Assembly (NCBI GenBank): GCA_030615605.1 | Contig: JAUWYY010000003.1 | Span: 162,519 to 226,518, forward strand | Source of the DNA: a bacterium | GTDB taxonomy: Bacteria; Armatimonadota; Zipacnadia; Zipacnadales; Zipacnadaceae | Direction: 5' to 3' | Length of the DNA stretch: 64,000 nucleotides | Shown: positions 16,212-24,793 of the stretch, in pieces | Layout: every line of letters starts with the position of its first letter | Position numbering within the stretch: position 1 is the first letter of the stretch | Notes under the pieces: generated by a model | Told to the model about the DNA's origin: nothing | Seen by the model: the letters and a program-made list of their open reading frames with translations, nothing else | Database searches by the model: none | Translations under genes and position numbers: made by a program

Positions 16212-17071
16212 TTGGACATAACTACCGAGGACGAGTTCGGCTGCCGATTTCAACAGGTAGACTACGGCACCGGTGAGTATGAAGAGATTGCGTACAGTCC
16301 GCTGGCCCAGTTCGATTCGGTCCAGGATATCAAGCGCCACTACCGGTGGCCTGAGCCGGATTGGTGGGATTACTCGCACTTGCCCGAGCAAGTTGCGGGC
16401 AAAGAGGACTACCCCCCATCCGGGCCGGCGGTTCTGAGCCATTCAACCGGTACTGCAAGCTGCGGGGCCTGGAGCAAGGTTTCATGGATCTGCTTCTCAA
16501 TCCAGAGATGGTTCATCACTGCCTGGATATCCTCTTCGAACTGGCTTACCAGAATACCCGTCGTATCTACGAAGCCATACCTGAGCAGGTTGTGTACAGC
16601 TATGTCGCCGAGGATCTGGGTTCGCAGGAGGCTTTGCTTTTTTCCCCTGACCAGATCCGCGAGTTTTTCATCCCGCGCATGAAGCGGATGATCGATCTGG
16701 CCCACGAGCACGGGGTTTATGTTTTTCACCATAGCGACGGAGCCATTCGCGAGACTCTGCCCGATATGATTGCGGCGGGCATTGATGTGCTGAATCCCAT
16801 TCAGTGGCGGTGCAAGGGTATGGACCGGGCGGCTCTCAAGCGTGACTTCGGGGACCAGATTGTGTTTCATGGGGCGATGGACAACCAGTATACGCTGGCC
16901 TTCGGAACGGTTGACGAGGTCCGCCAGGAGGTTATAGACAATTTGCAGATTCTGGGGGCAGGCGACGGCTACATTCTGGCACCGTGTCACAATATCCAGG
17001 CGGTCAGCCCGCCTGAGAATATCGTAGCAATGTATGAAACTGCCTATGAGTACAGTCGCGGCAGTGCTTAG
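16212..17071 (+). pseudogene. C-terminal part of a UroD-like methyltransferase gene
   Basis: Begins in frame with EDEFGCRFQQVDYGTGEYEE, then PLAQFDSVQDIKRHYRWPEP, matching the middle of UroD-like methyltransferases. At a run of six Cs (16412-16417) the frame shifts and resumes with KLRGLEQGFMDLLLNPEM. Later come VFHHSDGA, GIDVLNPIQWRCKGMD, VFHGAMDNQY and APCHNIQAVSPPENI, which include the family's substrate-pocket His and Asp positions. It runs to a normal end. Its N-terminal part lies on the other strand at 13759-14000. The family acts with corrinoid or methylthiol substrates or is uncharacterised. Confidence 0.72.
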
Positions 17072-17142
17072 TCCTCCCTGTCGGTGGTGGTATAAGCATT
17101 CGTCGCGCGGAGATGTGTCCTACAATGGCTAATATCTGGCCT

Positions 17143-18147
17143 CTATAGAACCCCAATTCGCGGGGGCGGCCAGTAGATAAACAGAGCTTTGCCGGTCAAG
17201 TTCTCTACGGGCAGCGGTCCCCACCGGTGACTATCGTTGGAATTGGATCGGTTATCGCCGAACACCACTATGGAGCCTTGGGGCACCTCGTAGGGCTGCG
17301 GAAGCCCCGGCCAGTAGCTTGGGGTCGGCCCGCGTATGTAGGGCTCGTCTGCAGGTTGGTCATTGCGGAAGAGTTTCCCATCTCGGCACTCCAGAATATC
17401 ACCCGGCAGCCCGACGACCCGTTTAATGAAGTCTTTTCTGTCTGGTGTGGCTTCGTGAGGAGCCTCGAAGACTACAACCTCTGCAACTTCAGGTTCTCTA
17501 ATGTCATAGATATACTTGTTCACCCAAATCTGGTCGCCAGTCATTAGCGTCGGTGCCATAGCTCCTGAGGGAATATAGAAGCATTCAAAAGAGTGTCGCT
17601 TAACGTATTCAACCGATAGTGGCTCTGCTGTAACACCTATGACAGCTACAACCACTATTGCGATCAACGGTCGCCGCGCTATCCTCACTACGTAGGTCCC
17701 CGCCCCGAGATCGTGCAGCGCTTGCTTCTTACTCGTGAAGGCAATCCATATCGGGTCTAGTAGCCCCACAAGACATATCCGCAGAGCCATCCACAAGAAT
17801 TCGACCAATTCTCTGCGAAGCGTCACTCCGAATCGCGGCGGCTGGCCATCCGCGTCAACGACCTTGATACCGACGACCCATTTACCTGGAGTTTGTCCCA
17901 GACAGGTAGTGAACGCCACAAAGAATGCGAAATGAGCCAGCACAAACAAGGCAACACATAATGAGGTTATTGATTCTGGCACACCCAGCAAGTAAAGACC
18001 ACTGGGCCCCATACCGAGCACTAGGACAAGGATGCCTGACAGCGGAATCCAGTCAATAAGCCGGCCCGCCAGGCGTAGCCAAAAGCCTGCAGGGATGTGC
18101 TCTGTTGCGAAAAAAGCATCTCTTGGCTGATTTGCGGGCTTGTTCAT
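17143..18147 (-). CDS. RDD membrane domain fused to signal peptidase I-like domain
   Basis: A 334-residue fusion. Residues 18-155 are an RDD domain with membrane spans (RLAGRLIDWIPL, GQTPGKWVVGIKVVD, DLGAGTYVV). A further span at 160-172 leads into a signal peptidase I-like region (186-330). Box B reads PSGAMAPTL, where family members normally have PSGSM. Alanine 196 aligns with the catalytic Ser90 of E. coli LepB, while S194 aligns with Ser88. The general base K242 (FIKRVVGLPGD) and box E GDNRSNSNDSHRWG (297-310) are intact. Either S194 serves instead or the protein is a non-catalytic homologue. It follows glmM by 8 bases. Another signal peptidase is expected elsewhere. Confidence 0.85.
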   Translation of the reverse strand: MNKPANQPRDAFFATEHIPAGFWLRLAGRLIDWIPLSGILVLVLGMGPSGLYLLGVPESITSLCVALFVLAHFAFFVAFTTCLGQTPGKWVVGIKVVDADGQPPRFGVTLRRELVEFLWMALRICLVGLLDPIWIAFTSKKQALHDLGAGTYVVRIARRPLIAIVVVAVIGVTAEPLSVEYVKRHSFECFYIPSGAMAPTLMTGDQIWVNKYIYDIREPEVAEVVVFEAPHEATPDRKDFIKRVVGLPGDILECRDGKLFRNDQPADEPYIRGPTPSYWPGLPQPYEVPQGSIVVFGDNRSNSNDSHRWGPLPVENLTGKALFIYWPPPRIGVL

Positions 18148-18155
18148 TGCGTGAT

Positions 18156-19559
18156 CTATCCCTCCACTGAGCGCTCGTCGTCCGGCAACTCCCGCAGCCC
18201 CTGGTGGAGCAGCGGGCAGGCGATCAGCTCAGCGATGGATTGCGCCGCTTCTTTGGCCAAATCCTCATCACGAGCTTCAACCATCACGCGCACGACCGAC
18301 TCGGTTCCTGAGGGGCGAACAAGCACTCGCCCGGCATCGGCAAGTTTGGCCTGCCATGCCTGTATCTTCTCTTTGAGGTCGTCGTTCTGCTGGTAGGCGT
18401 GCTTGTCTCCTACTGGCACGTTGAGCAGAATCTGGGGTGCCTTGGTGAGAGGAGCACAAAGCTCAGCCAGCGTGCGCCCGGTTCGTGCGATGATCTCGCC
18501 AACCCGCAGGGCAGTGTATATGCCATCCCCCACGCCAACCTCAGCAAATATGATGTGGCCGGACTGTTCCCCGCCGAGCATAGCGCTGTGCGCCTTCATC
18601 TGCTCGAGCACATCGCGATCGCCTACGGATGCTCTTACTAACTCTATCCCGGCAGACTCAAGCGCCATCTCCAATCCCAGGTTACTCATCACCGTACCGA
18701 CAACCAGGGGTGGGTCGAGCAGGCCGCGGTTGCACAGATCAGTGGCCACAATGAACTTGATGAAGTCGCCATCGCGTACTGTGCCGGTATGATCCACAAA
18801 GACAGCGCGGTCAGCATCCCCATCGAAAGCCACGCCCAGGTCGGCGCCCTCCGCCACCACTTGTTCAGCTAGAAGTTGCGGGTTGACTGCTCCGCAGTCG
18901 TCGTTGATGCGGCTTCCATCCGGTGTAGCGTTCAGCGTGCTAACGTCCGCCCCGGCACGGCGCAGTGCCTCCGGCCCCAGACAGAAAGCAGCCCCGAAGG
19001 CGCAGTCCACCACAATCTTGATTCCACCAAGTGCTACGGTCTCGCCCAGACTTGACCGTAGCAGCTCCAGGTACTGCTCGCCGGCGTCGGGGTAGTCGGT
19101 AATGGTACCGATGTCAGTGCCGCCAGGCGGCTCTGCATCTTCATCAGCAAAGAGAGACCTTTCGACGGCGCTCTCAGCCTGCTCCGACAGCTTCTCACCA
19201 TGCGAGTTAATCAGCTTTATGCCGTTGAACTCCGGCGGATTGTGCGAGGCCGATATGACGACCCCGCCCGCCTGGGCTTGCTCCCTGACCAGCAGGCACA
19301 GCCCGGGTGTGGTCAGTATGCCGCAGTCGTGGACATCAATCCCTGCGCTGCACAGGCCGGCCGCGACTGCCGTTGCTAACATTGGACCCGAAATGCGCGT
19401 ATCCCGCGCCATCAGGACATGAGGGGAATCAGTCTGCTCAGCCAGCCAGGCTCCGAAGGCTCGCCCGATGTTCAGCGCCAACTCAGACGTCAAGTCGGCA
19501 TTGGCTATCCCCCGAACGCCGTCGGTGCCAAATAGGCTGCCTGTGCGATTTGATTTCAT
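18156..19559 (-). CDS. glmM: Phosphoglucosamine mutase
   Basis: Converts glucosamine-6-phosphate to glucosamine-1-phosphate for UDP-GlcNAc and cell-wall synthesis. The 467-residue protein has the opening LFGTDGVRGIAN. The active phosphoserine loop is ISASHNPPEFNGIK (S105), the metal loop is FDGDADRAV, and the phosphate-binding C-terminal loop is VRPSGTESVVRVMVE. All key residues are present. It has its own promoter at 19617-19644 and is followed 8 bases later by the RDD/signal-peptidase-like fusion. In many bacteria glmM follows cdaA-cdaR; here those genes are 11 kb away on the other strand. Confidence 0.96.
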   Translation of the reverse strand: MKSNRTGSLFGTDGVRGIANADLTSELALNIGRAFGAWLAEQTDSPHVLMARDTRISGPMLATAVAAGLCSAGIDVHDCGILTTPGLCLLVREQAQAGGVVISASHNPPEFNGIKLINSHGEKLSEQAESAVERSLFADEDAEPPGGTDIGTITDYPDAGEQYLELLRSSLGETVALGGIKIVVDCAFGAAFCLGPEALRRAGADVSTLNATPDGSRINDDCGAVNPQLLAEQVVAEGADLGVAFDGDADRAVFVDHTGTVRDGDFIKFIVATDLCNRGLLDPPLVVGTVMSNLGLEMALESAGIELVRASVGDRDVLEQMKAHSAMLGGEQSGHIIFAEVGVGDGIYTALRVGEIIARTGRTLAELCAPLTKAPQILLNVPVGDKHAYQQNDDLKEKIQAWQAKLADAGRVLVRPSGTESVVRVMVEARDEDLAKEAAQSIAELIACPLLHQGLRELPDDERSVEG

Positions 19560-19616
19560 AATTGGTTCTTTGGAGTTGAGCCGTCACGCCAAGTTGTACT
19601 GCCCTTGCCTGCATAG

Positions 19617-19644
19617 AGTATACCACGACGCTGCGGGACTGCAA
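19617..19644 (-). promoter_or_regulatory. Sigma70-type promoter of glmM
   Basis: Minus strand TTGCAG, 16 bases, TATACT, about 58 bases before the glmM start codon. Confidence 0.7.
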
Positions 19645-19680
19645 ACCGGCTCACTACCGCAATGCTCTACGGACAGAGCG

Positions 19681-19711
19681 CGGCCGCTGATGGCATTTAC
19701 ATCAGCGGCCG
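19681..19711. repeat. 12-bp perfect inverted repeat, possible terminator
   Basis: CGGCCGCTGATG and its exact complement are separated by seven bases. It lies about 170 bases downstream of the CsgG-like gene and just upstream of the glmM promoter on the minus strand. No T run follows on either strand, so it may be a non-canonical terminator or a protein-binding site. The rest of the 317-base gap holds no gene I can support. Confidence 0.45.
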
Positions 19712-19876
19712 GGGATATGTCAATTCAGCCAGGTTCGGAGCTTAGTGCGACCTACTCGGGACTGCCCTCCACCATGGGTACGCCAGGTGGCACTTCGATC
19801 TTCGCTCCTCCTTGCCACCACACTGAGTGCCACTAGTGGCAGCGTAACGGCAGGAGATATAACCTCAACAGCGCTA

Positions 19877-21472
19877 TCAATCTGAATACGGTATGACTTC
19901 GCCCGGAGCCACTTCCAAACCAAGGACGAGCAGCGCCGAGCGTGCCTCCGCGCGTACGATATATACCGTCTTTCCGTAAGCTGTGTTGCACGCTGTATTG
20001 GGGCGGCCGGCTTCGTCCTTCAGAGCCGCACGCAGTCCGGGCTCGACCTGGGGTATGAGATTGAGGTCCGCATTTGCTTGGACAATATGCCATAGAGAGC
20101 GCGCTGCGCGCGCACGGATGAAATCGTTCTTGTCCTCGCCAAGCAGTGCGAGGCACCGCTTCAAGACTGTCTGATCATCCGCCTCCTTCTCCTTTTCTCC
20201 CAGGCTGACAAGCCCTGCCAGGCCCAGGGCGATTACCACACGCTTTTCCATCGGCCGATCCTCTCGCACCTGGACATACGCTTCTACCAGCGCTCCATCC
20301 TCGGGGGTCTGGCTAAGACCCTGCAATATCCGCCCTTGGATCATCTCCGACAACGTGTAGTTGCTTGGCCAGTGAGGGAGCTCGGCAGGCAGGGGGTCAG
20401 TGACTTCCTGCGTCAGCAATTCCAGCAGCGCGTCCAGATTGTTGGCCTCCCGGGCCGCAGCCACGGCCTCGCGGCGGGCAGCCCACTCCGCAAAGAGTGC
20501 TGGGTTCAATTCCGGTGCTGTGGCCTTGGCGTCGAGGTGCAAACTAACCTCGACGGGGACGATGATCTCCAGCGGCCGGGCGACATCGGTTGACCTGATC
20601 TGATCGGTTGCCGCCAGCACCCGACAGGTGGCCAGCCCATCCTCGAAACCGATTACCCTGACCTTCGCGATCATCCGGTCGCGGCGATAGATACCGTACT
20701 GCGCGCCGGGAGCGGGACGCATAGCCGCTGGGAAGGCCAGCTTGATCATCTGCTGCTCGACCGGAACTGCCGCCTCATAGCCAGGTACGATGCCACTGGC
20801 TCTATCTACCCGCTTAACTAGCTCTTCAGCCGCGTCGTCAGCAGCAGCGCCGACCAGCGAGTCTCTGATGCCACTGATCTTGTAACCTGCGCCGACATAG
20901 CCGATTGAAGGAAAGACCACTCCTATGCCCTTCAGCTTTGATTTGGAGCTGGTGATCTCGCCCAGTGGCCGAATAACTCCGGTCCCGGCGTCAATGATCT
21001 GGCCGTTGAGATAAAACTTGACCTTGACCAGACCGCCGAGGGAAAAGATCCCGATATGGGCTGCCGCATCGTAGTCCTTGACATCCACTCGTGCCGTTAG
21101 CTTGAGTATGGCGCTGGCGCCATAGAGCTTGTTCTGGGGAGGGGCAGTAGTCGGATCAACTCCCGGTAGATTCTGTTCCTGGCGAATGGCCTCCAGCGCC
21201 TCGCCGCGGGCCAGTACTGTCCAGCCGTGCTCAGCCAACCTGGCTTCAATCAGCGCCGGTAGCCACTTGCGCAGCTCGTGCGCGTAGCGGCCGCGGTACT
21301 CTATCTCCATTACCGCAACCCGCTGGGCGGGGATAGCCTGGCCAGCCGCAAAGCCTACCACACTGGTAGTCTGTCCACTTTCAGCAGCACCAGTGGCGGG
21401 GGCCTCTTCGGCCAGCACTGGCAAAGCGACCAGCAATAGCAGACCAATGGATACTATCAATATCCGATTCAT
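19877..21472 (-). CDS. Secreted CsgG-like protein with helical repeat C-terminus
   Basis: A 531-residue protein with a signal peptide (about 1-21). Residues 45-235 resemble the CsgG/curli-type fold seen in many lipoproteins and periplasmic proteins: RVAVMEIEYRGRY, LIEARLAEHGWTVLARGEAL, a KLYGASAILKLTARV strand and a glycine-rich GIGVVFPSIGYVGAGYK. A beta domain follows, then HEAT-like helical repeats over about 400-515. No lipobox is seen, and CsgG's pore role cannot be assumed. An AGGAAGGTGGG-type site precedes the ATG. Confidence 0.6.
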   Translation of the reverse strand: MNRILIVSIGLLLLVALPVLAEEAPATGAAESGQTTSVVGFAAGQAIPAQRVAVMEIEYRGRYAHELRKWLPALIEARLAEHGWTVLARGEALEAIRQEQNLPGVDPTTAPPQNKLYGASAILKLTARVDVKDYDAAAHIGIFSLGGLVKVKFYLNGQIIDAGTGVIRPLGEITSSKSKLKGIGVVFPSIGYVGAGYKISGIRDSLVGAAADDAAEELVKRVDRASGIVPGYEAAVPVEQQMIKLAFPAAMRPAPGAQYGIYRRDRMIAKVRVIGFEDGLATCRVLAATDQIRSTDVARPLEIIVPVEVSLHLDAKATAPELNPALFAEWAARREAVAAAREANNLDALLELLTQEVTDPLPAELPHWPSNYTLSEMIQGRILQGLSQTPEDGALVEAYVQVREDRPMEKRVVIALGLAGLVSLGEKEKEADDQTVLKRCLALLGEDKNDFIRARAARSLWHIVQANADLNLIPQVEPGLRAALKDEAGRPNTACNTAYGKTVYIVRAEARSALLVLGLEVAPGEVIPYSD

Positions 21473-21794
21473 AATCCCACCTTCCTCTTTGGGCCTGTTG
21501 TCCCACTCTTCTCATAGAATATAGACGTTCGTGGCCGCGTATAGTTCCATCGGACATCGATCCTGGCAGCCTAATGGGCAAACAGCATTACGAGGAGGAA
21601 CCAGCCGCCAGATGACGAATCTGACAGCAGTCTAGCTAATCTGCTGGTAAATGAGGGCTATTACTGTGGTCATCATAATGAAAGCCGACTGCGATAGCTC
21701 ATGGAGTTTGGGTGCAGACCGCTAACGGCTTCGGACACGCCTGCTCCAACCAGCGTGCCGGGCACCGAACAGCAAAGGCGGGTCATTCTTCCGC
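21473..21794. other. Divergent intergenic region
   Basis: About 320 bases between the CsgG-like gene (minus) and the DUF4129 gene (plus). Possible -10 hexamers are visible (TATATT near 21520 on the minus strand) but without convincing -35 partners. No RNA gene or coding remnant was recognised. Confidence 0.35.
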
Positions 21795-22538
21795 ATGGTG
21801 AATCGCCTGACGAAGAACCCAACCTGGCGAGCAGTGATACTTAAGATCGCCCTACTGAGTGGTGGGTCTGTTGTCCAGGTAGTGGCCGCGACCACTCCGC
21901 CGGACCGTCCTGCTAAGGACCTGCTGCGCCAGCAGATTAAGGAGATCCTCAGCCAGCCGGAGTATCAGACCGAATACCCGATGTGGCTCAGCAGACTGTA
22001 TGGACAGGCAACAGAGCTGTTGGTGAGGGTGCTGCGCTGGATATTCATGAATCCCGTGATGGAGCGCCTGTACGCACAGTGGCCGGTGCTATACTGGCTG
22101 TTTGTGGCAGTACTGGCAGCTTTAGCCATCCTTTTGATCTATCACATATTGGCCACCATCCGCGGTGCCTTCGCTCGCCGGCGGCCCCAGCGACGAGAGC
22201 CACGCGACCGCCCGGCGCTTGCGGTGAGTTCCCCCACCTGGCTGCGGCAGGATGCCCGCCAGCTTGCGGCCCGCGGCAACTTTGCCGGGGCGCTACGGGC
22301 GTTGCACCAATCTTGCTTGCGGCGGCTGGAACGGCAGGGCTACCTGCGCTATCATCCCGGGCTGACCAATGGCGAGTATCTGCGCGCAATACGTTCTGAG
22401 CCACAACTGCAGCGACTGCTCATGCCGCTGACGACCGCGGTGGATCGGGTTACATACGGACGTCGGCCCCTGCAGGCGACAGGCTACCAGGAGCTGGCCG
22501 CCGTCGCCGATCAGCTCTGGCAAAGGGCGGGTGACTGA
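21795..22538 (+). CDS. DUF4129 domain membrane protein
   Basis: A 247-residue protein with a probable N-terminal signal or anchor (about 13-32) and a membrane span near 97-117. The C-terminal DUF4129 region (about 150-240) has WLRQDARQLAARGNFAGALRAL and LTNGEYLRAI with a final YGRRPL. It is the first gene of a four-gene set with DUF4350, MoxR and DUF58 proteins, an arrangement repeated in many phyla and thought to form a membrane-associated system. It overlaps the next gene. The biochemical function is not established. Confidence 0.78.
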   Translation: MVNRLTKNPTWRAVILKIALLSGGSVVQVVAATTPPDRPAKDLLRQQIKEILSQPEYQTEYPMWLSRLYGQATELLVRVLRWIFMNPVMERLYAQWPVLYWLFVAVLAALAILLIYHILATIRGAFARRRPQRREPRDRPALAVSSPTWLRQDARQLAARGNFAGALRALHQSCLRRLERQGYLRYHPGLTNGEYLRAIRSEPQLQRLLMPLTTAVDRVTYGRRPLQATGYQELAAVADQLWQRAGD

Positions 22539-23841
22539 GGTGCGGCATCTACGCAGCGGCCTGGTCATACTGGGCCTGATCATCGCCTTCACCGTACTCA
22601 TCTCCTACCTGGTCTCCCGCTCCGTTCGTCCTGATCTCGCGGCGGACCACGCCAGCTTCCGCACCAATGAGTGGGGCACCAAGGCCCTGCGCGAGATCTG
22701 CGAGCGCAATCAGATCAATGTCAAACTGCACGAGCGACCGTGGGACGAATTTACTGCCAGCCCGCAGGCGTTGCTGTGTGTATTTGACCCCAATTTCGGG
22801 CCTGACCGGGAGCAACTGACTGCTCTGGTTGATTGGGTCAAGAGCGGTGGCCGAGTGCTGCTGGCTGTAGACACAGATCACGTGCTGGAGTACAACGCTG
22901 CATACGGCTACATAAGCGCCAACCACGTGCTCCTGGCTCACCTGGGGCTGCTGACCTCCCGGGTTGGCTTGTATCGGGCAACGGTGGCGGTTGAGCCGGC
23001 TGTCCCGTCGCCCGTGGTCGGCCAAGTGGCGCGGCTTCGGGTTCACTCACCGCAGCGCCTGGCAGTGGCCAACTCGACTGATGAGGTGCAGCAGCATCTG
23101 CGCCGGCTTGTCGGCGATGAGCAGGAGTTGCCTATCATCGTGCCAGTAGCGGTGGACCAATATCAACCTCTGCTGTCCGATGCCGACGGCGTCCTGGTGA
23201 TGCGGGTGAAGATAGGCCGGGGGATGATTGATGTTATCAGCGACGCTGACATCCTGAGCAACGGCCAGATTGGGCAGGCTGACAACATAGTTTTGGCCAT
23301 GAATCTGATTTACGCTCGCGGCATACCCGAGGCAGTATACTTCGACGAATATCATCACGGCCGGCGCGCACGCCAGTTCGAGCGAGAAAAGCTGCCGGGC
23401 AGCTTTCTGGTCCGGGCAATGGTGGCCCTTTTTGTCTGTCTGGTCATCTATCTGTCCGGCGGCCTGTGGCGCTTTGGGCGTCCGGTGCCACTGAAGCTGG
23501 AGGCGCGGCGGTCACTGGCCGAGCACATCGCGGCCTTCGCCGGGCTGTATCAAGGGGCCCAGGCCACCTGCGCCGCCCTGGCTAAGATTACCCAGCGGTT
23601 CCGCTGGCGGCTCACCCAGGTAACCGGGCTGCCCTCTTTGGCCGACCCCCAGGATCTGGCGCGGGCCGTTAGGCAGTCATTTGCTGTGGACAGCGAGGGG
23701 CTGACCGCTCTTCTGATGGAGCTAGAGGCCATTGATGCTGACGCTGAGTTGTCCGAGGCCCAGATGTTAGGCCTCACTCGCAGGATCGCCACTTTTGAGG
23801 AGGCTATCAAAGATGCAGCAGTTCGCCAGCGACACCCCTAA
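22531..23841 (+). CDS. DUF4350 domain membrane protein
   Basis: A 436-residue protein with an N-terminal membrane span (about 11-28). An extracytoplasmic DUF4350 region contains FRTNEWGTKALREI and VDWVKSGGRVLLAVDTD, resembling a GATase-like/IFT52-type fold. A second span lies near 290-310 and a helical cytoplasmic tail follows. A GTG at 22531 overlaps the DUF4129 stop; a second GTG at 22540 is equally possible. It overlaps moxR by about 29 bases, so translation is probably coupled. Function is known only by association. Confidence 0.75.
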   Translation: MTEVRHLRSGLVILGLIIAFTVLISYLVSRSVRPDLAADHASFRTNEWGTKALREICERNQINVKLHERPWDEFTASPQALLCVFDPNFGPDREQLTALVDWVKSGGRVLLAVDTDHVLEYNAAYGYISANHVLLAHLGLLTSRVGLYRATVAVEPAVPSPVVGQVARLRVHSPQRLAVANSTDEVQQHLRRLVGDEQELPIIVPVAVDQYQPLLSDADGVLVMRVKIGRGMIDVISDADILSNGQIGQADNIVLAMNLIYARGIPEAVYFDEYHHGRRARQFEREKLPGSFLVRAMVALFVCLVIYLSGGLWRFGRPVPLKLEARRSLAEHIAAFAGLYQGAQATCAALAKITQRFRWRLTQVTGLPSLADPQDLARAVRQSFAVDSEGLTALLMELEAIDADAELSEAQMLGLTRRIATFEEAIKDAAVRQRHP

Positions 23842-24784
23842 GACGCAACGACTCGCAGAGCGCATCAGCCAGATGCTGGGCAAGGCGATAGTCGGCCAGC
23901 AGACAGTAATCGAGCAGTTGCTGGTGGCAGTACTCGCGCGGGGGCACGTGCTGATGGAGGGTGTGCCCGGCGTTGCCAAGACCCTGCTTGTCCGGGCATT
24001 GGCCCGCTGTTTGGACCTGGACTTCGGGCGGGTACAGCTTACCCCCGATCTGATGCCCTCAGACATCCTGGGCACTTACGTGTTTGACTTCACTACCCAG
24101 GAGTTTCATCTGCGGCGCGGCCCGATCTTCACTACCTTGCTGCTGGCTGATGAGATCAATCGCGCCCCGGCCAAGACCCAGTCGGCCCTGCTGGAGGCAA
24201 TGCAGGAGCGACAGGTGACGCTGGAGGGGACAACCACGCAGCTTGACGAAAACTTCACCGTCTTTGCCACACAAAACCCCATCGAATACGAGGGCACCTA
24301 TCCACTGCCGGAGGCCCAACTCGACCGTTTCCTGCTAAAGGTCGTCGTCGAGTACCTCAGCCCAGATGAAGAAGACGAGCTGTTAGCACGCACCGACCAG
24401 GGCTTTGATGCCCAGCAGTTGGCCGAAGCCGGTGTCGAGCCGGTCGCCTCGGCGAGTGACCTGGCTGAATGTCGCCAGGAGATTATTGGCGTCAATGTGG
24501 AAGATTCACTGCTTCACTACATAGGCGAGCTTATCCGCCGTACCCGCGACAGCGGTCAGTTGGTGCTGGGGCCCAGCCCGCGAGCGGCGCTAATGCTGCT
24601 GCAAGCCAGCAAGGCTCTGTCGGCCCTGCGGGGCAGCGACTTTCTGACTCCCGATCACATAAAGAGTATCGCGGCGCCGGTACTGCGCCATCGGCTCATC
24701 CTGCGTCCCGAGGCAGATATCGAGGGCCTGACCGCCGATGACATCGTCCACAATACGCTGGCTTCGGTGCCGGTACCAAGGTAG
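23813..24784 (+). CDS. MoxR-family AAA+ ATPase
   Basis: A 323-residue AAA+ chaperone-like ATPase. The Walker A motif is GVPGVAKT, Walker B is LLADEINRAPAKTQ, sensor 1 is in FATQNPIEYEGTYPLPEAQLDRF and sensor 2 is GPSPRAALML. The ATG at 23813 is chosen because GAGGAGG lies nine bases upstream; an in-frame TTG at 23795 is less likely. MoxR proteins usually act with DUF58 and VWA partners to mature or regulate other complexes; a DUF58 gene follows 9 bases later. Confidence 0.93.
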   Translation: MQQFASDTPKTQRLAERISQMLGKAIVGQQTVIEQLLVAVLARGHVLMEGVPGVAKTLLVRALARCLDLDFGRVQLTPDLMPSDILGTYVFDFTTQEFHLRRGPIFTTLLLADEINRAPAKTQSALLEAMQERQVTLEGTTTQLDENFTVFATQNPIEYEGTYPLPEAQLDRFLLKVVVEYLSPDEEDELLARTDQGFDAQQLAEAGVEPVASASDLAECRQEIIGVNVEDSLLHYIGELIRRTRDSGQLVLGPSPRAALMLLQASKALSALRGSDFLTPDHIKSIAAPVLRHRLILRPEADIEGLTADDIVHNTLASVPVPR

Positions 24785-24793
24785 CAAAACCCG

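Noticed and set aside
16140..16260. glmS ribozyme near the glmS fragment
   Set aside because: The sequence upstream of the fragment reads as UroD-like coding sequence and shows no ribozyme core.
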